Of a stretch of DNA of 64,000 nt, positions 1 through 10,514 are shown in pieces; the first letter of the stretch is position 1, and each line of letters opens with the position of its first letter. Both the position numbers and the translations under genes were made by a program. The notes under the pieces were generated by a model. It worked only from the letters and a program-made list of their open reading frames with translations, was not told the DNA's origin and ran no database searches. The DNA lies in assembly GCF_036010325.1 (NCBI RefSeq), contig NZ_CP108549.1, forward strand, positions 3,224,001 through 3,288,000, in the 5' to 3' direction. This stretch comes from Streptomyces sp. NBC_01210. GTDB lineage: Bacteria; Actinomycetota; Actinomycetes; Streptomycetales; Streptomycetaceae.

Positions 1-796
1 TGTCGAGCTGGGTGAAGCCGACGAAGGGGCGGACATAGATGTTCCTGGTGAGGGAGCCGCCGGAGGGGTCGACACGGACGACCTCGCCGACCGGGACACC
101 GGGCACGAAGGGCTTGCCGCCCTGTGAGCCGAAGGTGACGAGCCGGTCGCCGTTCTTCACCTTGGCCTTGCCGTTGAGCAGCTGGACGGAGAGCGGCCGG
201 TCGCCCTGGCCGGTGGCGAAGCCCAGTTCGTCCGTCTTCTCCATCCGGGTGCCGACGGTGAAGTCCGGGTCGTTGGCGAGCAGTACGGTCGAGGTGTTCG
301 GCCCGACGGTGGTGACCCGGCCGACGAGTCCGTCGCCGTTGAGGACGGTCATATCGCGCTTGATGCCGTCGTTGGAGCCGATATCGATGGTCACCGTCCA
401 GGAGAAGCCCTGGGCCGCTCCTATGGCGATGACCTCGGCGCCCTTGATGCCGTACTGGCCGGCGCCCGCCTTCTTGAGCATGGTGTCGAGTTCGCGCACC
501 CGGCTGCGGTTGCGGTCGTCGCTGCCGAGTCTCTGCTTCAGCGCGGCGTTCTCCCGCTCCAGCTCGCTGATGCGGTCATGGCGCTCGCCGGAGTCCCGTA
601 CGGCCCCGATGGCGTTGCCGATCGGGTCGACCGCTGTCGCGACGCCGTTCTCGACGGGTCCGAAGACCGTGGCGGCGGCCTGCCGGGCGCCGTCGACCGG
701 TGACTCCTCGCCTCCGCGGATATCCACCGTGATCAAAGCGAACGCGATGGCGATCAGCAGCACCAGGAGCAGCCGGCTCTCTCGTGTGTCCCTCAC
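1..796 (-). CDS. mreC: Rod-shape-determining protein MreC (3' end beyond window)
   Basis: MreC is a bitopic membrane protein that links the MreB cytoskeleton to the peptidoglycan synthesis machinery; in Streptomyces it matters mainly for spore wall assembly. The GTG at 794-796 opens with a short basic stretch (VRDTRESR) and then one hydrophobic segment (residues about 9-25), followed by a heptad-like coiled coil (about 55-85, with ELERENAALKQRL) and the beta-rich periplasmic MreC core. The last visible residues (RNIYVRPFVGFTQLD) match the usual C-terminal strand, so only a short tail is missing past base 1. AGGAAGG precedes the GTG by about 14 nt. The gene follows mreB by 115 nt on the same strand, the classic mreBC order; mreD would be expected outside the window. 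Confidence 0.93.
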   Translation of the reverse strand, partial: MRDTRESRLLLVLLIAIAFALITVDIRGGEESPVDGARQAAATVFGPVENGVATAVDPIGNAIGAVRDSGERHDRISELERENAALKQRLGSDDRNRSRVRELDTMLKKAGAGQYGIKGAEVIAIGAAQGFSWTVTIDIGSNDGIKRDMTVLNGDGLVGRVTTVGPNTSTVLLANDPDFTVGTRMEKTDELGFATGQGDRPLSVQLLNGKAKVKNGDRLVTFGSQGGKPFVPGVPVGEVVRVDPSGGSLTRNIYVRPFVGFTQLD

Positions 797-847
797 GTGC
801 GGCGGCCGTGCCTTCCTCGTAGGAATGTTGATGTCTGTATATCAACG

Positions 848-885
848 ATCCGCCGTACGGGTTGGCAGGCCCCCGTACGGCGGAT
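848..885 (-). terminator. Hairpin between mreB and mreC
   Basis: A perfect 14-bp inverted repeat (848-861 with 872-885, 10-nt loop) lies between the mreB stop and the mreC start. No T-run follows. It may partly terminate or protect the mreB transcript and so keep MreB more abundant than MreC; that role is inferred. Confidence 0.6.
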
Positions 886-911
886 TCGTGGGTCTCCGCG
901 AAGAGACATGA

Positions 912-1943
912 CTAGCGCCGGGGCTGGGCGTCCAGTACCTGCTGGAGCGCCTCGAACTCCTCGACACACTTGCCGGATCCGAGGGCCACGGAGTCCAGCG
1001 GATCCTCGGCGATATGGATCGGCATCCCGGTTTCGCGGCGCAGCCGCTCGTCGAGGCCGCGCAGCAGCGCGCCGCCGCCGGTGAGGACGATGCCGCGGTC
1101 CATGACATCGCCGGAGAGCTCCGGGGGGCACTTGTCGAGGGTGGTCTTCACGGCGTCGACAATCGCGTTGACCGGTTCCTCGATCGCCTTGCGGACCTCG
1201 GCATCGGAGATCACCACGGTCTTCGGCAGACCGGAGACGAGGTCACGGCCGCGGATCTCGGTGTGTTCGTCCTTGCCCATGTCGTACGCCGAGCCGATGG
1301 TGATCTTGATGTTCTCGGCGGTCCGCTCGCCGAGCAGGAGCGAGTACTCCTTCTTGATGTGCTGGATGATCGCGTTGTCCAGCTCGTCGCCGGCGACGCG
1401 GATGGACTGTGCTGTGACGATTCCGCCGAGTGAGATGACGGCGACTTCGGTGGTCCCGCCACCGATGTCGACGACCATGTTGCCGGTGGCTTCATGAACC
1501 GGGAGTCCCGAGCCGATGGCCGCGGCCATGGGCTCCTCGATGATGTGCACCTGCCGGGCGCCCGCCTGCGTCGACGCCTCGATGACCGCGCGGCGCTCAA
1601 CACCCGTGATGCCGGAGGGCACACAGACGACGACGCGCGGACGGGCGAGGTACCGACGCTTGTGGATCTTCAGGATGAAGTAGCGGAGCATCCGCTCGGT
1701 GATCTCGAAGTCGGCGATGACGCCGTCCTTCAGCGGCCGGACGGCAACGATGTTGCCCGGTGTCCGCCCGATCATCTTCTTCGCCTCGGCGCCGACCGCC
1801 AGGATGCCGCCCGTGTTGGTGTTGATGGCGACGACCGACGGCTCGTTGAGGACGATCCCCCGGCCTCTGACGTACACCAGCGTGTTGGCGGTCCCGAGGT
1901 CGACAGCCATGTCACGGCCGATGAACGACATGTTGTTCCCCAT
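912..1943 (-). CDS. mreB: Rod-shape-determining protein MreB (actin-like ATPase)
   Basis: MreB is a bacterial actin that forms membrane-associated filaments and directs wall synthesis; in Streptomyces it acts chiefly during sporulation. The 343-residue frame has the actin-fold signatures in order: phosphate-1 loop ([11 protein letters not shown], near residue 16), phosphate-2 loop ([13 protein letters not shown], near 165) and the adenosine motif ([16 protein letters not shown], near 285). The N-terminal MSFIGRDM is the short amphipathic tip that touches the membrane. Two in-frame ATGs are possible: 1943, or 1931, which has GGGGA 6 nt upstream; the second would begin MSFIGRDM and is equally plausible. 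It is the first gene of the mre cluster, separated from ndk by a strong terminator. Confidence 0.97.
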   Translation of the reverse strand: MGNNMSFIGRDMAVDLGTANTLVYVRGRGIVLNEPSVVAINTNTGGILAVGAEAKKMIGRTPGNIVAVRPLKDGVIADFEITERMLRYFILKIHKRRYLARPRVVVCVPSGITGVERRAVIEASTQAGARQVHIIEEPMAAAIGSGLPVHEATGNMVVDIGGGTTEVAVISLGGIVTAQSIRVAGDELDNAIIQHIKKEYSLLLGERTAENIKITIGSAYDMGKDEHTEIRGRDLVSGLPKTVVISDAEVRKAIEEPVNAIVDAVKTTLDKCPPELSGDVMDRGIVLTGGGALLRGLDERLRRETGMPIHIAEDPLDSVALGSGKCVEEFEALQQVLDAQPRR

Positions 1944-2124
1944 GAGGATGCGTCTGGCCTTCCCAAATCGAGCGTTGATGGCTTTTCAGGATGGCGAGGT
2001 GGGTGCGCTGTGGCGTGGAGGCTTCCATCGTAGTGCCGCCTGCACGGACACCGCGCGGTGGACCACCTCTCTATTAGGTGACGAGGTGTCGGAGCGATGC
2101 GTTCCCGCAATACTCGTCCATATG

Positions 2125-2160
2125 CCTGGGGGCGACCGAAATTACTTCGGTCGCCCCAGG
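2125..2160 (-). terminator. Terminator downstream of ndk
   Basis: A 15-bp stem (2125-2140 with 2146-2160, one bulged G, 5-nt loop ATTAC) lies about 30 nt past the ndk stop on the minus strand and upstream of mreB. It separates the ndk transcript from the mre genes. Confidence 0.8.
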
Positions 2161-2188
2161 TCATGAGCGCTGTATGGCTGACGCCCAA

Positions 2189-2602
2189 TCAGGAAAGTCC
2201 GGGGAAGAAAATCTTGAGTTCCCGAATGGCGGACTCCTCGGAGTCCGAGGCGTGAATGAGGTTCTCCCGGACGATCGTGCCGAAGTCACCGCGAATGGAA
2301 CCGGGCGCGGCGGCGATGGGGTCGGTCGGGCCCGCCAGCTGGCGTACGCCCTCGATGACCCGCTCGCCGTCGACGACCAGCGCGACGACCGGGCCGGAGG
2401 ACATGAACTCGACCAGCGGCTCGTAGAAGGGCTTGCCCTCGTGCTCACCGTAGTGCTGCTCGAGGGTTTCCCGGTCGAGAGTGCGCAGCTCCAGCGCGCT
2501 GATGGTCCAGCCGGCCTTGGCCTCGATACGGCCGATGATCTCGCCGACCAGGCCGCGGCGTACGGCGTCGGGCTTGAGCAGGACGAGCGTGCGCTGGCTC
2601 AC
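2189..2602 (-). CDS. ndk: Nucleoside diphosphate kinase
   Basis: Transfers the gamma phosphate of ATP to nucleoside diphosphates by a ping-pong mechanism through a phosphohistidine, balancing NTP and dNTP pools in the cytoplasm. The 137-residue product has the usual NDK length. It starts with the KPDAVRRGLVGEII strand-loop, carries the Kpn-loop region around residues 90-105 (GPTDP) and has the catalytic histidine in NLIHASDSEESA near residue 116. A promoter of its own is likely because a 64-nt gap follows the DUF4233 gene, while the hairpin at 2125-2160 ends the transcript. Confidence 0.97.
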   Translation of the reverse strand: MSQRTLVLLKPDAVRRGLVGEIIGRIEAKAGWTISALELRTLDRETLEQHYGEHEGKPFYEPLVEFMSSGPVVALVVDGERVIEGVRQLAGPTDPIAAAPGSIRGDFGTIVRENLIHASDSEESAIRELKIFFPGLS

Positions 2603-2666
2603 GGTACGAGCTCCTTCATATACGGATTCAAGAGTTCAGAGGCTACAGGGCCGAACGAGTTGTCGA

Positions 2667-3020
2667 TTACGCAGCGTCAGGTTCCGAGGAGGCCTGAGCG
2701 GCCCAGGACGCCTTTGCCTCGTCGATCTTGCGGCCGTAGTGGACCGAGGCCCACCACAGCGCCGCGAAGACCGCACCCAGGAAGAACATCGTCGGCACCA
2801 CGAAACCGCTCACGATCAGCGCGATCTGCAGCGCCCAGCCGAGCTGCACCCCGCCCGGTCGGCCGATCATCCCGCAGAGCAGCACCGAGAGCAGCATCCC
2901 GACGCCGCAGACCGTCCAGACCGTCGCCATCGAGAGGTCGTCGAACTTCATGGCGACCAGACCGGCAAAGCCGATCACGAAGAATTCGCCGATCAGAGTG
3001 GATGCACAGAGCGTACGCAT
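2667..3020 (-). CDS. DUF4233 family four-helix membrane protein
   Basis: A 117-residue integral membrane protein with about four hydrophobic segments (residues about 8-25, 31-52, 58-75 and 80-98) and a charged cytoplasmic tail. The pattern (ASTLIGEFFVIGFAGLVAMK at the N-terminus) matches DUF4233, a family found almost only next to folC in actinobacteria. The start lies 6 nt after the folC stop, so the two are translationally coupled in one operon. The biochemical role is unknown; the tight, conserved linkage to folC suggests a link to folate handling, but nothing in the sequence proves it. Confidence 0.85.
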   Translation of the reverse strand: MRTLCASTLIGEFFVIGFAGLVAMKFDDLSMATVWTVCGVGMLLSVLLCGMIGRPGGVQLGWALQIALIVSGFVVPTMFFLGAVFAALWWASVHYGRKIDEAKASWAAQASSEPDAA

Positions 3021-3026
3021 CAGTTG

Positions 3027-4517
3027 TCAGGCCCTTCCCAGGAGCAGCCGGGCCTCGCCGACCGTGATCACGGAGCCCGTCACCAGGACGCCGGCGCCGG
3101 CGAACTCGGACTCCTCCTCGGCGAGCGTGATCGCCGCCTCCAGCGCGTCGTCGAGACGCGGCTCGACGACCACCCGCTCGTCGCCGAAGACCTCCACGGC
3201 GACCGCCGCCAACTCGTCGACGTCCATCGACCGATGGCTCGAGTTCTGTGTGACGACGACCTCGGCGAAAATCGGCTCGAAGGCCTCGAGGAGCCCTCGG
3301 ACGTCCTTGTCCCCGCTCGCGCCGACCACACCGATCAGCCGCGAGAAGCCGAACGACTCGGTGATGCCGTCGGCGCTCGCGCGGGCACCGGCCGGGTTGT
3401 GCGCGGCGTCCAGGACGACCGTCGGGCTGCGGCGCACGACCTCGAGGCGGCCGGGCGAGGCCACCGAGGCGAACGCCCTGCGGATGGTGTCCATGTCCAG
3501 CGTGCGGGCCCGCTCGGCGCCGACGCCGAAGAACGCCTCGACCGCGGCGAGCGCCACCGCGGCGTTGTGCGCCTGGTGCGCCCCGTACAGCGGGAGGAAG
3601 ATCTCCTCGTACTCACCGCCGAGCCCGCGCAGCGTCACCTGCTGGCCGCCGACCGCGACTTCGCGGGAGACGACGCCGAACTCCATGCCCTCCCGGGCGA
3701 CCGTGGCGTCGACCTCGACGGCCTTCTTCAGCATCACCTGCGCGGCGTCCACCGGCTGCTGCGCCAGGATGACCGTCGCGCCCTCCTTGATGACACCGGC
3801 CTTCTCGGCGGCAATCTCGGCGGGCGTGGTGCCGAGCCGGTCGGTGTGGTCCAGGTCTATGGGGGTGACGACGGCGACGGACCCGTCGATGACGTTCGTC
3901 GCGTCCCAGCTGCCACCCATGCCGACCTCGACGACCGCGACATCCACGGGCGCGTCGGCGAAGGCGGCGTACGCCATGCCGGTCAGCACCTCGAAGAAGG
4001 AGAGCCGGAACTCCTGCGTGGAGTCGACCATCTCGATATACGGCTTGATGTCGTTGTACGTCTCGATGAAGCGCTCGGCCTCGATCGGGGCGCCATCCAG
4101 GCTGATCCGCTCGGTGATCGACTGGACGTGCGGCGAGGTGTAGCGGCCGGTGCGCAGATCGAAGGCGCCAAGCAGGGCCTCGATCATGCGGGCCGTGGAG
4201 GTCTTGCCGTTCGTACCGGTGATGTGGATCGAGGGGTACGCGCGCTGGGGCTCGCCCAGCACATCCATCAGCGCCGCGATCCTGGCGACCGAGGGCTCCA
4301 GCTTGGTCTCGCCCCAGCGCCCGGCGAGCTCCTGCTCCACCGCGCGCAGCGCCTTGTCCACCTCCGGGTCTGCGGGCCGGGCGGGCACGAGGTCACCCTG
4401 GGGAGAACCGGCCTGCGCGCGCAGGGTACGGCTGCCGGCCTCGATCACCGCCAGGTCGGGGTCACGATTGGTCTCGGCGTCGACGATCTCTTCGAAAGGG
4501 TCCGGCTGCTCACTCAC
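3027..4517 (-). CDS. folC: Bifunctional folylpolyglutamate synthase / dihydrofolate synthase
   Basis: Adds L-glutamate to dihydropteroate and further glutamates to reduced folates, using ATP, which retains folates in the cell. The 496-residue protein is longer than the E. coli enzyme because of an acidic N-terminal extension of about 60 residues typical of actinomycetes. The Mur-ligase P-loop ITGTNGKTSTARM lies near residue 100, the second catalytic loop (DLDHTDRLG) near 220 and the ligase C-domain motif VVLDAAHNPAGA near 365. The start is a GTG at 4517 with a weak ribosome site. It heads the folC-DUF4233 pair and is separated from valS by a repeated GC-rich terminator region. Confidence 0.96.
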   Translation of the reverse strand: MSEQPDPFEEIVDAETNRDPDLAVIEAGSRTLRAQAGSPQGDLVPARPADPEVDKALRAVEQELAGRWGETKLEPSVARIAALMDVLGEPQRAYPSIHITGTNGKTSTARMIEALLGAFDLRTGRYTSPHVQSITERISLDGAPIEAERFIETYNDIKPYIEMVDSTQEFRLSFFEVLTGMAYAAFADAPVDVAVVEVGMGGSWDATNVIDGSVAVVTPIDLDHTDRLGTTPAEIAAEKAGVIKEGATVILAQQPVDAAQVMLKKAVEVDATVAREGMEFGVVSREVAVGGQQVTLRGLGGEYEEIFLPLYGAHQAHNAAVALAAVEAFFGVGAERARTLDMDTIRRAFASVASPGRLEVVRRSPTVVLDAAHNPAGARASADGITESFGFSRLIGVVGASGDKDVRGLLEAFEPIFAEVVVTQNSSHRSMDVDELAAVAVEVFGDERVVVEPRLDDALEAAITLAEEESEFAGAGVLVTGSVITVGEARLLLGRA

Positions 4518-4581
4518 AGGACCAGTCTACGGAGGCGGAGTGACAGGACATCCGCGCCCTGTCCTCGGCAGCGTGCCGCCC

Positions 4582-4678
4582 ACGCGAGAGCCCCGGGGGG
4601 AACCCCGCCCGACGCGAGAGGCCCCGGGGGATCCCCCGCCCCACGCGAGAGGCCCCGGGGAAACCCCGGGGCCTCTCG
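4582..4678 (-). terminator. Triplicated GC-rich repeat ending in the valS terminator
   Basis: Three near-identical units of 30-31 bp begin at 4582, 4612 and 4643, each with ACGCGAGAGGCCCCGGGG. The last one is completed by its inverted copy, giving a perfect 15-bp stem (4646-4660 with 4664-4678, loop AAA). It follows the valS stop on the minus strand and is very likely its terminator; the two other units look like decayed or duplicated half-hairpins. Confidence 0.75.
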
Positions 4679-4709
4679 TACGTGTCCCGCGTACGTGTCC
4701 CGCGTGCCG

Positions 4710-7331
4710 CTACGCCTCCGGCAGGCTGTTCAGCTGCGCGGTGATCCGAGCGATGTCCTCCTCGGCCTTGGCCAGGCGCGTACGGATCTTGTCGACCACG
4801 TTGTCCGGCGCCTTGGCGAGGAACGCCTCGTTGCCGAGCTTCGCCTGTGCCTGCGCCTTCTCCTTCTCGGCCGCGGCCAGGTCCTTCGCCAGCCGCTTGC
4901 GCTCCGCGCCCACATCGATCGTGCCGGACAGGTCCAGCGCGACCGTGGCCCCAGCGACCGGGAGGGTCGCCGTGGCGCTGAAGCCCTCGCCCTCGGGCTG
5001 CAGCCGCAGCAGCTGCCGGATCGCGGCCTCGTGCGGCGCCAGCGCGGTGCCGTCGAGGGTGAGCCGGGCCGGGACCTTCTGGCCGGGCTGCAGCCCCTGG
5101 TCGGAACGGAACCGGCGGACCTCGGTGACGACCCGCTGGACCAGCTCGATCTCCCGCTCGGCCGCCGCGTCCCGGAAGCCGCTGTCGCCGGGCCAGTCGG
5201 CGATGACGACGGACTCCTTGCCGGTGAGCGTGGTCCACAGCGTCTCGGTGACGAAGGGGACGATGGGGTGCAGCAGCCGCAGCGTGACGTCGAGGACCTC
5301 GCCGAGGACGCGGCCGGAGACACGCGCCTGCTCGCCGCCCGCGAAGTAGGTGGTCTTGGACAGCTCGACGTACCAGTCGAAGACCTCGTCCCACGCGAAG
5401 TGGTAGAGGGCATCGGACAACTTCGAGAACTGGTAGTCCTCGTAGTACGCGTCGACCTCGGCCACCGTCGCGTTGAGCCGGGAGAGGATCCACCGGTCGG
5501 CCGCCGACAGCTGCTCGGTGGGCGGCAGTTCGCCTTCCACCGTCGCGCCGTTCATCAGCGCGAAACGGGTCGCGTTCCAGATCTTGTTGGCGAAGTTGCG
5601 GGAGGCCTGGACCCAGTCCTCGCCGATCGGGACGTCCACCCCCGGGTTGGCGCCACGGGCCAGCGTGAACCGCACGGCGTCGGAGCCGTAAGTGTCCATC
5701 CAGTCCAGCGGGTTGACCGCGTTGCCGAAGGACTTCGACATCTTCTTGCCGAACTGGTCCCGGACCATGCCGTGCAGGGCGATGGTGTGGAACGGCGGGG
5801 TGCCGTCCATCGCGTACAGGCCGAACATCATCATCCGGGCGACCCAGAAGAAGAGGATGTCGTACCCGGTGACCAGGACGGAGTTCGGATAGAACTTCTC
5901 GAGGCTCTCGGTCCGTTCGGGCCAGCCGAGGGTGGAGAAGGGCCACAGGCCCGAGGAGAACCAGGTGTCCAGAACATCGGTGTCCTGGGTCCAGCCCTCG
6001 CCCGTCGGCGGCTGCTCGTCCGGTCCGACGCAGACGACCTCACCGTTCGGCCCGTACCAGACAGGGATGCGGTGACCCCACCACAGCTGGCGCGAGATGC
6101 ACCAGTCGTGCAGGTTGTCGACCCAGCCGAAGTACCGGGACTCCATCTCCTTCGGGTGGATGTTCACCCGGCCGTCGCGGACCGCGTCGCCCGCGGCCTG
6201 GGCGAGCGGGCCGACCTTGACCCACCACTGCATGGACAGCCGCGGCTCGATCGTCGTCTTGCAGCGCGAGCAGTGGCCGACGGAGTGCGTGTACGGGCGC
6301 TTCTCGGCCACGATCCGGCCCTCGGCGCGCAGCGCGCCGACGATCGTGGAACGGGCCTCGAGCCGGTCAAGACCCTGGAACGGGCCGTGCGCGGTGATGA
6401 CCGCGTGCTCGTCCATGATCGCGAGGTTGGCCAGGCCGTGCCGCTGCCCGATCTCGAAGTCGTTCGGGTCGTGGGCGGGCGTCACCTTGACGGCGCCCGT
6501 GCCGAACTCGGGGTCGACGTGTGTGTCGGCCACGACGGGGATCCGGCGGCCGGTGAGCGGCAGCTCGATCTCCGTGCCGACGAGGTGGGCGTAGCGCTCG
6601 TCATCGGGGTGGACCGCGACCGCGGTGTCACCGAGCATCGTCTCGGCGCGGGTCGTCGCGACAACGATCGACGCGTCGCCCTCTCCGTAGCGGATCGAGA
6701 CCAGTTCGCCCTCGTCGTCCTGGTACTCCACCTCGATATCCGAAATGGCCGTCAGGCATCGCGGGCACCAGTTGATGATGCGCTCGGCGCGGTAGATCAG
6801 CTCGTCGTCGTAGAGCTTCTTGAAGATCGTCTGGACAGCCTGGGAGAGACCCTCGTCCATGGTGAAGCGCTCGCGGCTCCAGTCGACGCCGTCGCCGAGG
6901 CGGCGCATCTGACCGGAGATCTGTCCTCCGGACTCCGCCTTCCACTGCCAGACGCGCTCGACGAACGCCTCGCGGCCGAGGTCGTGGCGGGACTTGCCTT
7001 CCTTCGCCAACTCGCGCTCGACGACGTTCTGGGTGGCGATACCGGCGTGGTCCATGCCGGGCTGCCACAGCGTCTCGTACCCCTGCATCCGCTTGCGGCG
7101 GGTCAGGGCGTCGATCAGCGTGTGCTCGAAGGCATGGCCCAGGTGCAGGGAGCCCGTGACGTTCGGCGGGGGGATGACGATGGTGTACGGCGGCTTCTCA
7201 CTCTTGGGGTCGGCCGCGAAGTAACCGCGCTCTACCCAGCGCTCGTACAGCTTCCCCTCTACCTCGGCCGGCGCGTACTGGGTCGGCAGTTCGGGGTTGC
7301 TGGCTGGCTGCTGCTGAGCGTTCTCGGTCAC
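4710..7331 (-). CDS. valS: Valyl-tRNA synthetase
   Basis: Class I aminoacyl-tRNA synthetase that charges tRNA-Val and edits misactivated threonine. The 873-residue protein shows the HIGH signature as HLGH (residues 63-66), the CP1 editing domain (about 180-350), a catalytic KMSKS ([10 protein letters not shown], near residue 530), the anticodon-binding helical domain and a C-terminal coiled coil rich in K/A/E (about 800-870) that contacts the tRNA elbow. It starts at a GTG (7331) with only a weak ribosome site. The gene is divergent from the membrane protein at 7468. I looked for a T-box leader in the 136-nt divergent gap and saw none. Confidence 0.98.
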   Translation of the reverse strand: MTENAQQQPASNPELPTQYAPAEVEGKLYERWVERGYFAADPKSEKPPYTIVIPPPNVTGSLHLGHAFEHTLIDALTRRKRMQGYETLWQPGMDHAGIATQNVVERELAKEGKSRHDLGREAFVERVWQWKAESGGQISGQMRRLGDGVDWSRERFTMDEGLSQAVQTIFKKLYDDELIYRAERIINWCPRCLTAISDIEVEYQDDEGELVSIRYGEGDASIVVATTRAETMLGDTAVAVHPDDERYAHLVGTEIELPLTGRRIPVVADTHVDPEFGTGAVKVTPAHDPNDFEIGQRHGLANLAIMDEHAVITAHGPFQGLDRLEARSTIVGALRAEGRIVAEKRPYTHSVGHCSRCKTTIEPRLSMQWWVKVGPLAQAAGDAVRDGRVNIHPKEMESRYFGWVDNLHDWCISRQLWWGHRIPVWYGPNGEVVCVGPDEQPPTGEGWTQDTDVLDTWFSSGLWPFSTLGWPERTESLEKFYPNSVLVTGYDILFFWVARMMMFGLYAMDGTPPFHTIALHGMVRDQFGKKMSKSFGNAVNPLDWMDTYGSDAVRFTLARGANPGVDVPIGEDWVQASRNFANKIWNATRFALMNGATVEGELPPTEQLSAADRWILSRLNATVAEVDAYYEDYQFSKLSDALYHFAWDEVFDWYVELSKTTYFAGGEQARVSGRVLGEVLDVTLRLLHPIVPFVTETLWTTLTGKESVVIADWPGDSGFRDAAAEREIELVQRVVTEVRRFRSDQGLQPGQKVPARLTLDGTALAPHEAAIRQLLRLQPEGEGFSATATLPVAGATVALDLSGTIDVGAERKRLAKDLAAAEKEKAQAQAKLGNEAFLAKAPDNVVDKIRTRLAKAEEDIARITAQLNSLPEA

Positions 7332-7467
7332 GGGCTCAGTTTAGAGGTGTCACGGGGCCGTACTGAAACGGGAATGTTCCGTAACGGTGTGACCCCTGCC
7401 GCGCCATGCCGTTGGCCGTTGGGCCAGGATGTTCGAAGGACATAAGTATCTGGAGGGGAACGCAGTA

Positions 7468-8433
7468 ATGAGCTACAACCAGCCGGGCCCGTACGGCGGC
7501 CAGCCTCAGCAGCCCGGACCGTACGGTCAGCCGGGTCCTTACGGCCAGCAGCCGCCGCAGGCCCCGCAGCCCGGCTACGGGTACCCGCAGCAGCAGCCTC
7601 AGCAGCCCGGCTACGGATACCCGCAGCAGGCCCCACAGGGCGTTCCGCCGCAGCAGGGCCAGTGGGGCCAGCCCCAGCAGCCGGGCCCGCACGGCCAGCA
7701 GCCCCAGTACGCCGGCGGCCAGGTGCCGCCCCCGCCGGCCGCGCCGAAGAAGAAGACGGGCCTGATAGTGGTGGCCTCGGTGGTGGCGCTCGCGGTGATC
7801 GGCGGCGGCGCGTATCTGTTGCTGGGGGGCAGCGGCAACAGCGACGTCTCGGCCGACACGAAGGGGTACAAGCTCACCCCGGCGGCGTCGATCGACGACT
7901 ACCAGAAGCAGGGCGGCGACCAGTCGAAGGCCATGTCCGACAAGGACAAGAAGGAGGCCGAAGGCTACGGCATCAAGAACCCGACGCAGGTTGAGGCGAA
8001 GTACAAGGCCGGCTCCACGTCGGAACCGCTGAAGGGCAAGTCCCTGAGCATCAGCGGGCTGTGGGGCGACGTCACCGACCCCGAGAAGGCAGTCGACGGC
8101 TACTTTGCAGGCATCAAGAAGGCCGACGCGGAGGAGGACGACAAGAACCAGATCGAACTCGTCGGCAGCCCCGCCAGCGTGACTCCGTCCGGCTTCGATG
8201 GCGCACTGATGAAGTGCCAGACCATCAAGTCGAAGCCCGCCTCCTCCGGCTCGGCTGCCACCGGCCCCAAGGAGTTCGAGAGCACCATCTGCGTTTGGGC
8301 CGACTACAGCACCCTCGCGCAGGTGAGCGCGGTCGATCTGGCCCAGTTGATGACCACAGGCAAGGGCATGTCCCAGGACCAGGTCGCCGAACTCGCGGCC
8401 AAGCTCTACAAGAGCTCCCGTACCAAGGTCTGA
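7468..8433 (+). CDS. Proline/glutamine-rich N-terminal, single-pass membrane protein with extracytoplasmic domain
   Basis: A 321-residue protein of unrecognised function. Residues 1-90 are a low-complexity cytoplasmic region made of repeated GPYGQ/PGYGYPQQ units; PKKKTG then precedes one strong transmembrane helix (about 99-121, IVVASVVALAVIGGGAYLLL). The outside part (about 125-321) is hydrophilic, with two cysteines (in LMKCQTIK and TICVWAD) that could form a disulfide. This layout of P/G/Q-rich tail, TM and extracellular domain is common among Streptomyces envelope proteins of unknown role. GGAGGGG at 7452-7458 fixes the ATG at 7468; an upstream in-frame ATG at 7429 lacks such a site. A strong hairpin follows the stop. 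Confidence 0.85.
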   Translation: MSYNQPGPYGGQPQQPGPYGQPGPYGQQPPQAPQPGYGYPQQQPQQPGYGYPQQAPQGVPPQQGQWGQPQQPGPHGQQPQYAGGQVPPPPAAPKKKTGLIVVASVVALAVIGGGAYLLLGGSGNSDVSADTKGYKLTPAASIDDYQKQGGDQSKAMSDKDKKEAEGYGIKNPTQVEAKYKAGSTSEPLKGKSLSISGLWGDVTDPEKAVDGYFAGIKKADAEEDDKNQIELVGSPASVTPSGFDGALMKCQTIKSKPASSGSAATGPKEFESTICVWADYSTLAQVSAVDLAQLMTTGKGMSQDQVAELAAKLYKSSRTKV

Positions 8434-8450
8434 TCGTTCGAGGCTCAACA

Positions 8451-8492
8451 CGAAGGGGCGCCCGGCCAGTTGACTGGCGGGGCGTCCCTTCG
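8451..8492 (+). terminator. Terminator of the 7468 gene (copy 1 of a duplicated hairpin)
   Basis: A 20-bp imperfect stem (8451-8470 with 8473-8492) starts 17 nt past the stop. Its first 21 bases are identical to the left arm and loop start of the hairpin at 9017. Confidence 0.8.
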
Positions 8493-8669
8493 CCGTATCG
8501 CTGCAGATGATGAGATCGCACACTCACAGCGCCGCTGCCCCACCTGGAGAGGGCACGTCATGATCAAGCCATCAAGCCACTATCCACTGGAATCCCCCGG
8601 ACGACACATGATCCACTCGATCTCGACCAGTGCTTTTGACCAAAGATCAGCAAACGGAGGGTTCCCAAG

Positions 8670-8945
8670 GTGTACTCAAAGACCAAGCGGCTTCTTGTGG
8701 TGGCGGCTCTGACTGCTGCAGCAGGTGCAGTCCCCCTGGTGACGGCAGCACCGGCCTCGGCGACCGAATACGACTGTGCGATATACGTGGAGGATCACGG
8801 TTTCCCGATCGGTTCACACACCCGGGCTGCGTGCCGCCACCCCGCTTCCTTTCCAGCCCGGATCCCCAGTGGTAAGTGCATTAGCGGGCTCACCGCCAGG
8901 AAGGTTCCGATGCCCATCGCGTATCAGGCCTGCTGGCTGGCCTGA
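8670..8945 (+). CDS. Small secreted protein with four cysteines
   Basis: A 91-residue product starting at GTG 8670, 8 nt after GGAGGG (8656-8661). Residues 1-31 form a Sec signal peptide: basic n-region (MYSKTKR), hydrophobic core and cleavage site APASA before TEYD. The mature part is about 60 residues with four cysteines (in YDCAIY, RAACRH, GKCISG, YQACWL), suggesting two disulfides and an exported, compact fold. I do not recognise the family. The gene is flanked by two copies of almost the same terminator (8451 and 9017), as if the 0.5-kb segment had been inserted at or duplicated with a terminator. Confidence 0.7.
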   Translation: MYSKTKRLLVVAALTAAAGAVPLVTAAPASATEYDCAIYVEDHGFPIGSHTRAACRHPASFPARIPSGKCISGLTARKVPMPIAYQACWLA

Positions 8946-9016
8946 CTTTCGCAGAGATCACGTTCCGGCCGGCCTGAGTCACGGGTAGACATCGACAGCT
9001 CCGGAATGCAGCAACG

Positions 9017-9059
9017 CGAAGGGGCGCCCGGCCAGTTCAGCTGGCCGGGCGCCCCTTCG
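9017..9059. terminator. Perfect hairpin between small secreted gene and clpX (copy 2)
   Basis: A perfect 19-bp stem (9017-9035 with 9041-9059, 5-nt loop) lies between the convergent small secreted gene and clpX and can serve both strands. Confidence 0.85.
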
Positions 9060-9076
9060 GCGTAAGTACGTAACCG

Positions 9077-10369
<1,293 letters not shown>

Positions 10370-10465
10370 GAGGTGCTTCCCCTTCGCCTGGGAGCAGCTT
10401 GGTTCAGCCGGCTCCTGGTGCCTCATATCCGACGGTACCTTGCCTGGCCCCCCGTTCGGGCCCCC

Positions 10466-10501
10466 CTTGGCGCGGTTCACATTGTCGTGCACCGCGCCAA
10501 G
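10466..10501 (-). terminator. Hairpin between clpP2 and clpX
   Basis: A perfect 11-bp stem (10466-10476 with 10491-10501) with a 14-nt loop lies just past the clpP2 stop on the minus strand. It likely ends the clpP1P2 transcript before clpX. Confidence 0.65.
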
Positions 10502-10514
10502 GGCGCCGGAGCGG

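Noticed and set aside
7369..7383. Near-palindrome ACGGGAATGTTCCGT in the valS divergent promoter
   Set aside because: It contains GGGAAT but no GTT at 18-19 nt, and matches no operator I know; too short to claim.
2481..7445. A 1,654-codon open frame on the plus strand antisense to folC and valS
   Set aside because: It has no ribosome site, its composition is that of an antisense GC-rich shadow (R, D, V, G, L, H), and it opposes two clear housekeeping genes.
7332..7467. T-box riboswitch for valS
   Set aside because: No specifier-loop or AGGGTGG-like T-box core sequence is present in the 136-nt leader.
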